Shown here: positions 17,866 through 26,875 of the stretch, piece by piece
Layout of the letters: each line of letters starts with the position of its first letter
How positions within the stretch are numbered: position 1 is the stretch's first letter
DNA from: Candidatus Electrothrix rattekaaiensis
GTDB lineage: Bacteria; Desulfobacterota; Desulfobulbia; Desulfobulbales; Desulfobulbaceae
NCBI GenBank assembly: GCA_032595675.1
Contig: JAVQMD010000002.1
Span: 124,001 to 188,000 of the forward strand
Reading direction: 5' to 3'
Length of the DNA: 64,000 bases
The notes under the pieces: generated by a model
The model's database searches: none
What the model saw: only the letters and a program-made list of their open reading frames with translations
What the model was told of the DNA's origin: nothing
Made by a program: the position numbers and the translations under genes

Positions 17866-18005
17866 AGTCCCTGCAAAACAGTGCGGGTGAATAATTTCAA
17901 CAAGTTACAAGTTTCCCCCTTTTCTGATATAGTAACCGTGATTTCAGCTTGTTATATATCGTAATAGGAGGTATATTTGTCAACCTGCATTGCTTTGCAG
18001 GGACT
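17866..18005 (-). mobile_element. MITE-like element, copy 1 (140 bp)
   Basis: It begins AGTCCCTGCA and ends TGCAGGGACT, perfect 10-base terminal inverted repeats. Its reverse complement matches copies at 19014-19149 and 49932-50023, sharing the left part CAAAGCAATGCAGGT and the right part TTGAAATTATTC.CCCGCACTGT. About 45 bases of middle sequence are specific to this copy. It carries no ORF. It ends 118 bases upstream of the small exported protein gene. Confidence 0.85.
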
Positions 18006-18123
18006 TGCCCATTTTTCATCACACCTGGGGAAAGGGGTTGACAAAAATTCAAGAATGATTATTTTTATAGTATATAATTTAAACTTGATCCATCACCTAG
18101 AAATACCACTACGGAGGACAAAT

Positions 18124-18456
18124 ATGCAGTATTCAGTAGCAACACTCTTCCTCTTCTCCTCCCTTTTTCTCGCTAGCTCCGTTTATGCCACCGGGGTGTG
18201 TATCACAGGATATGGGAATACTCCTGATGAAGCATTCAAAGTAGGGACAAACCTCTTGAACAAAATAGCTGGCGACTTGGGAAAAGAGCTACCTTTAGCA
18301 AATCTTCAGATCCGCATTCTTCCGGAAAAGAAAAAAGACCTTTTTACTGTAATGGTCTACTCTATGGATAAACCAACGTCTTGCGATTTGCCACAGAAAC
18401 CGCAAACAGCAGGGGGTGAACGACCAAATTGTACAAAGGATCTCTGTTCTATCTAA
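18124..18456 (+). CDS. Small exported protein of unknown function
   Basis: A 110-residue protein with a clear signal peptide (MQYSVATLFLFSSLFLASS, cleavage predicted after VYA). The mature 85 residues contain four cysteines, TGVCITGYGNTPDEAF near the start and CTKDLCSI at the end. I recognise no family. The ATG has a strong GGAGGACAAAT site. The longer frame from 17977 runs through the MITE and is discarded. It lies between a MITE and a transposase remnant, so it may be an accessory gene. Confidence 0.6.
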   Translation: MQYSVATLFLFSSLFLASSVYATGVCITGYGNTPDEAFKVGTNLLNKIAGDLGKELPLANLQIRILPEKKKDLFTVMVYSMDKPTSCDLPQKPQTAGGERPNCTKDLCSI

Positions 18457-18577
18457 CAGCGATCTGTACGTTCGTTCAGGAAAAGTAAAAGAACGTTACG
18501 AGGCAGGATTCAATGTAAGGGGTCGGAAATAAATAATTATCCCAAATAGCCGGGAGAAATAGTCAGGAACCATTTCT

Positions 18578-18823
18578 TCAAGGATGGTATACGCTCGACA
18601 AACTCGTTATATTTTTTCGCCTCCTTGCCTGTTTGTTATACAGCTTTTTCATTAAGTTAACGATGGTGATCCAGTCGTTATATGTCATATTTTCGGCAAA
18701 TTTTATTGTCTTCTCCACGCTGTCCATAACATCTCCGCAGATATAATTCTCATAGATCCCCCATACCCGCTCAACAGGGTTGTATTTGTTATGATTAGGG
18801 TTGTGATAAGGGTAACTTCTCAA
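18578..18823 (-). pseudogene. ISAzo13-type transposase, C-terminal remnant
   Basis: An 81-residue frame beginning SYPYHNPNHNKYNPVERVWG after its first residues, the C-terminal catalytic block of ISAzo13-family DDE transposases, followed by the family-typical NMTYNDW. The upstream three quarters of the protein are missing; sequence beyond 18823 does not continue the domain. It is a dead fragment. Confidence 0.8.
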
Positions 18824-19013
18824 TAAGGCCTAGTAGCTCCTGAGGCTTCAAAAAATTCTGGCATTAACCGCGTTATTCTATCCTAAATTGAGCGGTTTTT
18901 GATTAGAATAATACTTCCATTCTCTTTAACTGTATATTATTATTCGTGCAATAAAAAAGGTGCGGATTGATCAATCATAAATTGCCGGGTAAAAGTACGA
19001 TAAAAAATAGGGT

Positions 19014-19149
19014 AGTCCCTACAAAGCAATGCAGGTCTACAAACATGCCTCTGTTACGCGAAGTAACTGCCTGAAATTACGATTACGTCACCAAAAGGCA
19101 AGGCCTGTAACCTGTTGGAATTATTCATCCGTACGGTTTTGCTGGGACT
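19014..19149 (+). mobile_element. MITE-like element, copy 2 (136 bp)
   Basis: AGTCCCTACA at the left end and TGCTGGGACT at the right end form degenerate terminal inverted repeats. The body matches copies 1 and 3 (CAAAGCAATGCAGGT and GTAACCTGTTG.AATTATT), with a private middle segment. No ORF of its own. It lies 158 bases upstream of ilvE. Confidence 0.82.
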
Positions 19150-19306
19150 ACCAAAGAATGAACACAAAAAATGGTTTGAAGACAAAGATATTGATTTTAA
19201 AATGGCTGCTTAGACTAAAAAATGGCTAACCGCACAGGTCGAAAAATTGCGGATTGAAGATTGGTTTTGACGGGAGAATTTCTGCCGCCCAGACAAGGAA
19301 AGAAAA

Positions 19307-20386
19307 ATGCTGAAAAACGAACTTGATGTCACTCTGCATAAGGCAGAGACCTTGAAAGAAAAGCCGGATCAGAACCAACTTGGATTCGGCAAACATTTTA
19401 CCGATCACATGCTCACCATGCGCTGGGACAAGGCGCAGGGTTGGCATGACGCGGAAATCAGGCCCTATGGCAAGTTTAGTCTTGATCCTGCGGCAATGGT
19501 CCTGCATTACAGCCAAGAGATCTTTGAGGGCCTCAAAGCCTACCGAGGAGCAGACGGTTCTGTTCTTCTGTTCCGTCCTCTGGATAACCTTAATCGTTTC
19601 AATGACTCTGCTGTGCGCATGTGCATGCCCCGTATTCCGGCGGACAAGGTACTGCAAGCCTTGAAAGGTCTGATTTATCTGGATCGCGAGTGGATTCCCC
19701 GGAACGAAGGAGCTGCCCTGTACATCCGTCCCGCCATGATCGCCAGTGAAGCGGCTTTGGGGGTTCGTCCGGCCAATGAGTACCTGTTTTTTGTCATTTG
19801 CAGCCCGGTCGGTGCCTATTATGCGGAAGGCTTCAGCCCGACCAAAATCTATGTTGAAGATGAATACGTTCGAGCTGTCCCAGGAGGGGTGGGCAATGTC
19901 AAGACCGGGGGCAATTATGCAGCTTCTATCAAGGCCCATACCACCTCCCAGCAAAAGGGTTATACCCAGGTTTTATGGCTGGATGCGGTTGAGAGGAAAT
20001 ACGTTGAAGAAGTGGGTACCTCGAATATTTTTTTTGTCATTAATGAGGAACTGGTCACTCCTCCTCTGGGTGGTACTATTCTGCCCGGTATTACCCGGGA
20101 CACGGTCTTGCAGTTGGCTGCGGATTGGGGGATTCCCACCAGTGAACGCCGGATTACCATTGATGAGGTCATAGCGGCTGCTGAGGATGGCTCGTTGACC
20201 GAGGCCTTTGGTTCGGGTACAGCTGCGGTGATTTCACCCATTGGCGAGTTCGGCTACAAAGGGAACACCATTATGATTAATAGCGGTGTAACCGGTCCGC
20301 TTGCGCAACGTTTTTTTGATGGGATTCAACAATTGCAGCGCGGCGCGGCCCCGGACCCGCATGACTGGATTGTTCGGGTGAAATAA
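19307..20386 (+). CDS. ilvE: Branched-chain amino acid aminotransferase
   Basis: A 359-residue class IV PLP aminotransferase of the long (BCAT type II) subgroup. The PLP lysine is K199 in GNVKTGGNYAAS; EEVGTSNIFFV and AFGSGTAAVISP are the cofactor phosphate and substrate loops. It interconverts Leu, Ile and Val with their 2-oxo acids. The ATG follows AAGGAAAG. The gene is alone, with no other ilv or leu genes in the window. Confidence 0.93.
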   Translation: MLKNELDVTLHKAETLKEKPDQNQLGFGKHFTDHMLTMRWDKAQGWHDAEIRPYGKFSLDPAAMVLHYSQEIFEGLKAYRGADGSVLLFRPLDNLNRFNDSAVRMCMPRIPADKVLQALKGLIYLDREWIPRNEGAALYIRPAMIASEAALGVRPANEYLFFVICSPVGAYYAEGFSPTKIYVEDEYVRAVPGGVGNVKTGGNYAASIKAHTTSQQKGYTQVLWLDAVERKYVEEVGTSNIFFVINEELVTPPLGGTILPGITRDTVLQLAADWGIPTSERRITIDEVIAAAEDGSLTEAFGSGTAAVISPIGEFGYKGNTIMINSGVTGPLAQRFFDGIQQLQRGAAPDPHDWIVRVK

Positions 20387-20451
20387 TCCTCTTTTACTCC
20401 TTTTTTTTATATTTCAAATAATTGAGGGGCAATTTTTTTTTCTTTTTGTCC

Positions 20452-20479
20452 CTTGATTTTTCAAAATCCATCCCTATTG
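20452..20479 (+). promoter_or_regulatory. Heat-shock sigma-32-like promoter for groESL
   Basis: CTTGATT (20452-20458), a 13-base spacer and CCCTATTG (20472-20479) resemble the sigma-32 consensus CTTGAAA-N(11-16)-CCCCATNT. It lies 150 bases before groES. No CIRCE inverted repeat (TTAGCACTC type) is present, so heat control is probably sigma-32 dependent. Confidence 0.6.
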
Positions 20480-20547
20480 TTTCTCGCATCAAAATGACAG
20501 AAGCCTAAGAGGCACGGCAGACGCGGCTTCTGTTCCTGAAACCACGT

Positions 20548-20583
20548 AAAGCCGGAAAGAATACATCATCGTCGTCCGGCTTT
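20548..20583 (+). promoter_or_regulatory. Hairpin in the groES leader
   Basis: AAAGCCGG and CCGGCTTT pair across a 20-base loop, 44 bases upstream of the groES ATG. No T tract follows, so it is not a terminator; it may stabilise the mRNA. Function not shown. Confidence 0.4.
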
Positions 20584-20626
20584 GATATGAAATAAAACAA
20601 TACATAAAGCAAGAGGAGGATTTTCC

Positions 20627-20920
20627 ATGAACATTCGTCCACTGAATGACCGTATTCTGGTTAAGAGACTGGAGGAAGAAACACAAACCGCAGGCGGTAT
20701 CATCATTCCTGATTCTGCAAAAGAGAAACCGGCTGAAGGCGAGATCATCGCTGTCGGTCCGGGCAAGATGAATGATGCCGGTCAGCGGACAGCTATGGAC
20801 GTGAAAGCCGGTGATCGCGTGCTGTTTTCCAAGTACGGCGGCACGGATGTAAAATTTGACGGTCAGGACTACCTCATCATGCGGGAAGATGATATCCTCG
20901 GTGTGCTTGCCGCTGTCTAA
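20627..20920 (+). CDS. groES: Co-chaperonin GroES
   Basis: A 97-residue 10-kDa chaperonin, [18 protein letters not shown] through [10 protein letters not shown]. The mobile-loop region [17 protein letters not shown] is intact. It caps the GroEL ring during folding. The ribosome site AGAGGAGG is strong, and groEL follows after 65 bases in one unit. Confidence 0.98.
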   Translation: MNIRPLNDRILVKRLEEETQTAGGIIIPDSAKEKPAEGEIIAVGPGKMNDAGQRTAMDVKAGDRVLFSKYGGTDVKFDGQDYLIMREDDILGVLAAV

Positions 20921-20985
20921 GTTTTTTTTCAGCACCAACCTGTTTTTATTCAGACGTTAAAAGATATTTAAGGAGTTAGAGTACA

Positions 20986-22647
20986 ATGTCCAAAGAATTA
21001 TATTACAGCGGCAAAGCCCGCGAGGCTATGCTTGCAGGTGTAAACTGCTTGGCTGATGCAGTAAAGGTTACCCTCGGACCTAAAGGACGTAATGTCCTGA
21101 TTGAAAAATCTTTCGGCGCGCCAGTTATCACCAAAGACGGTGTAACCGTTGCCAAAGAGATTGATATCAAAGATAAGTTCAAGAACATGGGCGCGCAGAT
21201 GGTCAAAGAGGTTGCTTCCAAGACCTCTGATGTTGCCGGTGACGGAACCACCACTGCAACTGTTCTGGCCCAGGCCATCTACCGTGAAGGTGCCAAGATG
21301 GTTGCTGCTGGCTCTAATCCTATGGAGATTAAGCGCGGTATTGACGCTTCTGTTGCCACGGTTGTTGCCGAGCTGTCCAAGATTTCTCAACCCACCAAGG
21401 AGCAGAGCGAGATCGCTCAGGTCGGTACCATCTCTGCCAATAATGATACCACCATCGGTAGCATCATTGCCGAAGCTATGGACAAAGTGGGCAAAGAAGG
21501 CGTTATCACCGTGGAAGAAGCAAAATCCATGGAGACCTCTCTGGACGTTGTTGAGGGTATGCAGTTTGATCGCGGCTACCTTTCTCCGTACTTTGTGACT
21601 GATCCGGATCGCATGGAAGTCAACATGGAAGATCCGCTGATCCTGATCAACGAGAAAAAAATCTCCAGCATGAAGGATCTGCTGCCTATCCTTGAGGCTG
21701 TTGCCAAAATGGGTAAGCCGCTGTTCATTATTGCAGAAGATGTTGATGGTGAAGCACTGGCTACCTTGGTTGTCAACAAGCTGCGTGGTACCCTGAACAT
21801 CGCCGCTGTCAAGGCTCCGGGTTTTGGTGATCGTCGTAAGGCTATGCTGGAAGATATCGCCATCCTTACAGGTGGACAGGTTATCACCGAAGATCTGGGC
21901 ATCAAGCTGGAGAATATCACGGTGAACGATCTTGGAACCGCTAAGCGTATTGTTGTTGATAAAGACAACACCACTATTGTTGACGGTGCCGGAGATAAGG
22001 ACAAGCTGGCTGCACGGGTTAAGCAGATCCGCACCCAGGCCGAGGATTCCACCTCTGACTATGATCGCGAGAAGCTCCAGGAGCGTCTGGCTAAGCTGAT
22101 CGGCGGTGTTGCTGTCATCAATGTCGGTGCTGCTACCGAGATTGAGATGAAAGAGAAAAAAGCACGTGTTGAGGATGCACTCAACGCTACCCGCGCTGCT
22201 GTGGAAGAGGGCGTTGTTCCTGGTGGCGGTGTGGCCTTTATCCGCTGCATCAAGGCAGTTGCCGAGCTCAAGCTCGAAGGTGAGCAGGATCTCGGACGTC
22301 AGATCATCATGCGTGCTCTGGAAGAGCCGGTTCGCCAGATCGCTTCTAACTGCGGTCGTGAAGGATCTGTCATTGTCGAGAAGGTCAAAGATCTGGAAGG
22401 TGCCTTCGGGTTCAACGCAGCCATTGAAGAGTACGGCGATCTGATCGCTGCTGGTGTTATTGATCCGACCAAGGTTACCCGCACAGCTCTGCAGAATGCC
22501 GCTTCAGTTTCCGGTATGCTGCTGACCACAGAGTGCATGATTGCTGATGAGCCGGAAAAAGATGATGCTGGTGCTGCTATGGGCGGTGGTATGCCTGGTG
22601 GCATGGGTGGCATGGGCGGAATGGGTGGTATGGGCGGAATGATGTAA
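20986..22647 (+). CDS. groEL: Chaperonin GroEL
   Basis: A 553-residue 60-kDa chaperonin with the ATP-binding [12 protein letters not shown] block near residue 85 and the normal C-terminal Gly-Gly-Met repeats. It is full length and intact, with codon use like a highly expressed gene. It forms the double-ring folding chamber with GroES. The start AAGGAGTTAGAGTACAATG is canonical. Confidence 0.98.
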   Translation: MSKELYYSGKAREAMLAGVNCLADAVKVTLGPKGRNVLIEKSFGAPVITKDGVTVAKEIDIKDKFKNMGAQMVKEVASKTSDVAGDGTTTATVLAQAIYREGAKMVAAGSNPMEIKRGIDASVATVVAELSKISQPTKEQSEIAQVGTISANNDTTIGSIIAEAMDKVGKEGVITVEEAKSMETSLDVVEGMQFDRGYLSPYFVTDPDRMEVNMEDPLILINEKKISSMKDLLPILEAVAKMGKPLFIIAEDVDGEALATLVVNKLRGTLNIAAVKAPGFGDRRKAMLEDIAILTGGQVITEDLGIKLENITVNDLGTAKRIVVDKDNTTIVDGAGDKDKLAARVKQIRTQAEDSTSDYDREKLQERLAKLIGGVAVINVGAATEIEMKEKKARVEDALNATRAAVEEGVVPGGGVAFIRCIKAVAELKLEGEQDLGRQIIMRALEEPVRQIASNCGREGSVIVEKVKDLEGAFGFNAAIEEYGDLIAAGVIDPTKVTRTALQNAASVSGMLLTTECMIADEPEKDDAGAAMGGGMPGGMGGMGGMGGMGGMM

Positions 22648-22697
22648 TAGCCCTCCTGTCCGACCTGTTCGGTCAGCCCGTAGAAGGTTTGCGGGTT

Positions 22698-22729
22698 CAG
22701 CGGCATTATCCCTTGGGGTAATGCCGCTG
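22698..22729 (+). terminator. Hairpin after groEL
   Basis: CAGCGGCATTA and TAATGCCGCTG form an 11-bp stem with a 10-base loop, 51 bases past groEL. There is no T run, so it may be a 3'-end-stabilising hairpin rather than an intrinsic terminator. Confidence 0.5.
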
Positions 22730-22785
22730 CGTATTATACAGTATCGTATTATGCAGTATTTTTTTCAGGCATGATATCTTTTAGC

Positions 22786-22814
22786 TTGACAAGAAGAGAA
22801 AAATCAGGCAATAT
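22786..22814 (+). promoter_or_regulatory. Sigma-70 promoter of tRNA-Met
   Basis: TTGACA (22786-22791), 17-base spacer, CAATAT (22809-22814), placing transcription start about 30 bases before the tRNA. Confidence 0.65.
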
Positions 22815-22850
22815 ATCTTGCCTGAAACGATATGCGCGTTTTGCATGTTC

Positions 22851-22927
22851 GGCGATGTAGCTCAGCTGGTTAGAGCGCACGGCTCATATCCGTGGTGTCC
22901 GGGGTTCAAGTCCCTGCATCGCCACCA
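22851..22927 (+). tRNA. tRNA-Met (CAT), elongator type
   Basis: A complete 77-nt cloverleaf: acceptor GGCGATG/CATCGCC, D-arm GCTC..GAGC, anticodon stem CACGG/CCGTG with loop CTCATAT, T-arm CGGGG-TTCAAGT-CCCTG and an encoded CCA. The anticodon is CAT. The acceptor starting with a paired G:C argues against initiator tRNA. An isoleucine-CAT (lysidine) tRNA is possible but the body resembles elongator tRNA-Met. Confidence 0.93.
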
Positions 22928-22960
22928 CAAAACAATCCGGTGTATACCGGTTTATAATAT

Positions 22961-22996
22961 AACCCCGATTCCTGACGAGGAATTCGGGGTTTTTTG
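22961..22996 (+). terminator. Terminator of tRNA-Met
   Basis: AACCCCGATTCCT and AGGAATTCGGGGTT form a near-perfect stem with a 4-base loop, followed by TTTTTT. Confidence 0.9.
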
Positions 22997-23029
22997 TTTC
23001 CTGCCTGTTCCAATAAAGTCTATTGATGA

Positions 23030-23302
23030 CATCCCGTCACTGATGACAGTCTTCAAACCAAGATCGCTTTATGTTTTCCCTCATATGACTGGGGGGGGTG
23101 GTTCTCAGAGAAACTGGTGGAAATTGACATGCACCATGATGGTTCGCTGTGGACGGAGTGGGAAAAGATAGACGTTCTGGGGCTGACGTTATCTGGCGAA
23201 ATTCGGGCTATTGCGGAGGCCTATGGTCGTGTCCAGAGTTCAGGTGTGGATCTTGGATTCGAGATAGTCAACAGTGGAAAGAAAAAAGAAGAAAAAAGGT
23301 GA
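23030..23302 (+). pseudogene. 5'-disrupted small gene (TKIALC family)
   Basis: An open frame without a start codon reads ...LQTKIALCFPSYDWGGWF and continues through HHDGSLWTEWEKIDVLG to EEKR and a stop at 23302. A stop lies just before it and the nearest ATG (23042) is in another frame, so the start has probably been lost by frameshift. Positions 23055-23085 recur with one mismatch on the minus strand at 32079-32109, where the same frame follows an ATG (MAADNFQPNQTKIALC). A GTG at 23117 could give a 61-residue product instead. Family not recognised. Confidence 0.35.
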
Positions 23303-23354
23303 TAGACTCTGATTAATTATAATTATCCAAGCATTACGAAAGTTTGTCAGTGCG

Positions 23355-25169
23355 TTACATATCCCCACTAATCCGCAAAGCCTCCTCAACAGTGGTCAAT
23401 CCCTTACGCACTTTCTGCCAAGCATCTTCGTTCAGGGTGGTCATACCCTCCCGAATAGCAATCTGACGTAACTCGGCATCGGTGGCCTTATCAGCCACCA
23501 TTTTCTTGATCTTATCCGTTAAAGGAAAAACCTCAAAAACCCCCATCCTGCCAGCATACCCGGTCTTCCGGCATTCTTTGCAGCCTTTTCCCCGCTTCAG
23601 CTCTATCGTTCCTTGGCCGGAAACCGGAAAGCCCATTTTTTGCAGATCTTCGATATCAGCCTGATAAGGTTCAATACAATGCGGGCAAATTTTACGAACA
23701 AGGCGTTGGGCCAAGGCCCCGAGCATGGTGGAGCCGATCAGAAAGGGCTCTAGGCCGAGGTCTTGCAGGCGAACAATGGTGGAAACTGCATCATTGGTGT
23801 GCAGGGTGGAAAAGACCAGATGACCGGTCAGAGCCGCCTGAACCGCATGGGTCGCCGTATCAAAATCTCTGATCTCACCGATCATGATCACATCTGGGTC
23901 CTGTCGCAGGATATTGCGCAGGATAGTGGAAAAGGTCACATCAATCTGGTGCTGTACCGAAATCTGGTTAAAATCCTCATGTACCATCTCCACCGGGTCT
24001 TCCACCGTGACGATATTGATCTCCGGCGAGGCGATTTTTTTTAAGGTGGAATAAAGCGTGGTGGATTTACCGCTTCCGGTGGGACCGGTCACTAGGACAA
24101 TCCCGTGCGGCGCAGTAATAAAGGAATTATACACCGCCTTATCCCGCTTGGAAAAACCCAGCTCATCCAGATCCTGAAAAATAACATTGCTGTCCAGGAT
24201 ACGCATGACGGTTTTTTCGCCAAAGGAGACCGGGATAGTGGAGACACGCAGTTCCGCTTCTTTGCCGTCCCGTTGCCCTATTTTAATCCTGCCGTCTTGG
24301 GGCCTGCGTTTTTCCGCGATGTCCAGACGGGCTAACGCCTTGATGCGGGAAGTAATGGCTGAATGCACTGCCTTGGGAAGCTTATAAATAGTGTGCAGAA
24401 CACCGTCGATGCGGTAGCGGATCAGGCAGCTTTCCCGCTTGGGCTCCACATGGATATCGCTGGCTCGCTGCTCCAGAGCGTAGTTGAACAGGTGATTGAC
24501 CGCCGCCTTGATATGCTGATCCGTGGAACTGAGCTCTTGGGCACTGGAAAGCTTGACATACTGCTCCAGGTTGCCGATATCCACTGTTGAGCTGCTGCCT
24601 GTTGACGAAAATTGGCTTTCTGCGGCAGTAATGGAGCGTTGAAAACCGAAGAATTCAGAGAGGATCTTGCGGATATCCGAGCGGGTACTGAGATAGGGCT
24701 TGAGCTCGGTTTGATTGACCTGTTCAATATCCTGTAGGGGGGCTTTATTATCCGGGTCGTAGGTCACGACCTGCAACACGCCGTTGCGGATTTCAAAAGG
24801 CAGGATGAGGTGATTAATGGCAAAGGAACGAGGAATGGTCTTGGTGACAATTTCGATATCCAGTTCGAGGGGGTCAAGCTTTTTGAAAGGGATACGTAAT
24901 TTGCGGCTTACGGCCCGCATAATAAGTTCTTCCGTGAGGATCGTTGCCTGATGGCCCGGTTGATGCACCGGTATCTCAAGTTTTAGGGATGCGAGGATAT
25001 CCACCATATCAGGATACCCCCTTCCCGCTTGCTTGGGACCGCCCTGAAGCTTGAGGAGCTGTTGGCTTTGCCGTTCCTTTTGACGAAGCACAAACTGTTT
25101 CTGTTTCGCAGTTAATAAGCGCTGCGAGATAAGCAAATCAAGGAGTTTTTGGCTGTTCAGCAGTCCCAT
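23355..25169 (-). CDS. GspE/PilB-type secretion or pilus ATPase
   Basis: A 604-residue type II secretion/type IV pilus assembly ATPase. An N-terminal GspE-N-like domain (about 60-170) precedes the ATPase core with Walker A GPTGSGKST (362-370), an Asp box region, Walker B DPDVIMIGEIRD (424-435) and HAVQAALTGHLVFSTLHTN. A zinc tetracysteine is formed by C495, C498, C530 and C533. It energises pilin or pseudopilin assembly at the inner membrane. No other pil or gsp genes adjoin; bamD lies 17 bases upstream. Confidence 0.9.
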   Translation of the reverse strand: MGLLNSQKLLDLLISQRLLTAKQKQFVLRQKERQSQQLLKLQGGPKQAGRGYPDMVDILASLKLEIPVHQPGHQATILTEELIMRAVSRKLRIPFKKLDPLELDIEIVTKTIPRSFAINHLILPFEIRNGVLQVVTYDPDNKAPLQDIEQVNQTELKPYLSTRSDIRKILSEFFGFQRSITAAESQFSSTGSSSTVDIGNLEQYVKLSSAQELSSTDQHIKAAVNHLFNYALEQRASDIHVEPKRESCLIRYRIDGVLHTIYKLPKAVHSAITSRIKALARLDIAEKRRPQDGRIKIGQRDGKEAELRVSTIPVSFGEKTVMRILDSNVIFQDLDELGFSKRDKAVYNSFITAPHGIVLVTGPTGSGKSTTLYSTLKKIASPEINIVTVEDPVEMVHEDFNQISVQHQIDVTFSTILRNILRQDPDVIMIGEIRDFDTATHAVQAALTGHLVFSTLHTNDAVSTIVRLQDLGLEPFLIGSTMLGALAQRLVRKICPHCIEPYQADIEDLQKMGFPVSGQGTIELKRGKGCKECRKTGYAGRMGVFEVFPLTDKIKKMVADKATDAELRQIAIREGMTTLNEDAWQKVRKGLTTVEEALRISGDM

Positions 25170-25186
25170 AATAAGTAGTTATTCCT

Positions 25187-26023
25187 TTACTGGCCGATTT
25201 GATTATCTATTTCATGATCCTGAGTCCCGATGCCGATATCAGGCAAGTTCCAGTCCGGCATGGTTAATTCCGGAAGCCATTTGTCAAGACCCCATTTGGG
25301 GGGATCCCCGGCAGCTAGCCTTTCCTGCAGGGCTTTTGCCTTTGGGATAATTGATGCGTCAGGATACATGGTGAGAATATATTTCAGACGATGTTTCGCC
25401 TGCTCATATTTTTTCGTACGGACATAGAAGATTGCAACATAGTACTCATGATTGACAATAAATTCTCGGGCCGCACGAATTCTCGCCTTGGCCTCTCTGG
25501 TGTAGGGTGAGTCTGGATAGGTACGCAATAAACGGGAAAAGGACTTGATAGCATCCTGAGCTCCTGTCGAATCTCTATCAATCTGATCGGTGCGGGAATA
25601 ATCGCACATGGCGATTTGGAACATGACATAGGGGATAGCCTCGTTGGCGGGATGTCGTTCCTCGAACTCTTTGTACAGCTCCTTAGCCTCTTCGTAATTA
25701 TCGTTATAATACTCGCAATCGGCCAGTTTTAATTCAGCCAGTAGTGCTTCAGGACTAAAGGGATAACGATCCTTGACCTCCTGAAAATCTTTCATAGCGG
25801 TATTATACCTGCCTATCTTGTAGGACTCCATACCCTGCACAATCAACTTGTCAGCCGGTTCAAATTTCTCTTCCTTGTCTCCAAGGCCGAAAAAAGACCA
25901 GGAGCTGAACATGCCTTCAGTGGTCGCGCAGCCGGTCAGGGAGAGGCAGGTGGTGACGAGGAGAAGATAGACAATGGTGCGTATCAGTACGGCGGTGCCG
26001 CCGTTATTTTTTTTTGATATCAT
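25187..26023 (-). CDS. bamD: Outer membrane assembly lipoprotein BamD
   Basis: A lipoprotein of about 278 residues, with a signal peptide ending at the lipobox LTGC and then TPR-like repeats (MESYKIGRYNTAMKDFQEV, ELKLADCEYYNDNYEEA, ARIRAAREFIVNHEYYVA) as in BamD/ComL. It is an essential part of the BAM complex that inserts outer-membrane beta-barrel proteins. I use the ATG at 26023; another at 26053 adds ten residues, and neither has a strong ribosome site. It heads the unit with the secretion ATPase gene. Confidence 0.88.
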   Translation of the reverse strand: MISKKNNGGTAVLIRTIVYLLLVTTCLSLTGCATTEGMFSSWSFFGLGDKEEKFEPADKLIVQGMESYKIGRYNTAMKDFQEVKDRYPFSPEALLAELKLADCEYYNDNYEEAKELYKEFEERHPANEAIPYVMFQIAMCDYSRTDQIDRDSTGAQDAIKSFSRLLRTYPDSPYTREAKARIRAAREFIVNHEYYVAIFYVRTKKYEQAKHRLKYILTMYPDASIIPKAKALQERLAAGDPPKWGLDKWLPELTMPDWNLPDIGIGTQDHEIDNQIGQ

Positions 26024-26100
26024 CGTATTGATATAGAAAAATATTAATCTCATTCTTGAAAATCAAATAGATATATTCGCATTTTGCTCTGGCTCTCAGG

Positions 26101-26373
26101 TTAACCATATAAAATTAACCCCTCGGCCAGAATGACATCTCTGAACTTTTGTTTTTTTCTTAAATCAAAAATATCAACAGGCTTTGAAAGGCTGAAAATC
26201 AATTCGCTGTAAAATTTAAAAAATTGTGCATCCGGGACTCCTTCGACAGCTAAATCTATGTCATTGCTTACCGCTGTCGGGTCACAGCCTGATCCGAACA
26301 GGATCACCTTTCCTGCTTTGTACTTTTTTGCTATATTTCGTATTTTACGTTTATCTTTCTCTGAGATCATCAT
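26101..26373 (-). CDS. MNT-type nucleotidyltransferase-like protein
   Basis: About 90 residues with the minimal nucleotidyltransferase core VILFGSGCDPTAVSNDIDLAV, where GS and DID match the GS...DxD catalytic pattern. Start chosen at MMISEKDKRK (26373); the longer frame from 26460 overlaps the upstream DUF29 gene. Such proteins act as antitoxins of HEPN toxins or as AMP-transferases. Its immediate upstream neighbour is a DUF29 gene 35 bases away. Confidence 0.65.
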   Translation of the reverse strand: MMISEKDKRKIRNIAKKYKAGKVILFGSGCDPTAVSNDIDLAVEGVPDAQFFKFYSELIFSLSKPVDIFDLRKKQKFRDVILAEGLILYG

Positions 26374-26407
26374 TGGCACCGTTATCCATGATTGCCTTTT
26401 CAACTTT

Positions 26408-26857
26408 TCAACAGGGTTGATTGCTTTCCGGCAAGAATGCATGATCAAGTGTCTGTTCAAATGACCAGGGGCATTCCTCCGGAAAGCTCTTCCGGTCCAA
26501 ACCTGTTTCCCTCACCGCACCAGTGCGGGCATATTTATAGGTACGCGCAAGGGCCTGGGGTATTTTTTGTTGCATGCTCGGGTTATCCAGAAGATGATCG
26601 GTCAATTGATCCCGTTGTTCTTCAATGGTGTAACGCCAACTGTTCCTTCGGTATCCGGGTTGAAACTGCCATTTCAGGAGGTGGATGAAAAGAATGGTTA
26701 AGCGGCTGACAAGTTCACGTTGCAAGCTTTTTCCCATATCTTCTATTTCCTCGGCGAGGTTCTCCCTGTCAATTTCATCAATCTTTCCTGCGCGGAGCAG
26801 TGCGGCCTGCTGTGCTGTCCAGCCGAAGAAATCGGCGGTGTGTAACTCTTCAGCCAT
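26408..26857 (-). CDS. DUF29 domain protein
   Basis: A 149-residue protein with the DUF29 pattern: DFFGWTAQQAALLRAGKIDEID, then NLAEEIEDMGKSLQREL, then LLKWQFQPGYRRNSWRYTI. The family is common in cyanobacteria and other multicellular or mobile-element-rich bacteria, often beside nucleotidyltransferase or toxin genes; its function is unknown. The ATG has AGGAGATGCC upstream. It is part of the small-module island. Confidence 0.8.
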   Translation of the reverse strand: MAEELHTADFFGWTAQQAALLRAGKIDEIDRENLAEEIEDMGKSLQRELVSRLTILFIHLLKWQFQPGYRRNSWRYTIEEQRDQLTDHLLDNPSMQQKIPQALARTYKYARTGAVRETGLDRKSFPEECPWSFEQTLDHAFLPESNQPC

Positions 26858-26875
26858 AAGGCATCTCCTGATAAG

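Noticed and set aside
20387..20626. CIRCE/HrcA operator before groES
   Set aside because: No TTAGCACTC-N9-GAGTGCTAA-like inverted repeat was found.
22818..23171. 117-residue ORF over the tRNA-Met
   Set aside because: It is an accidental frame across a complete tRNA and its terminator.
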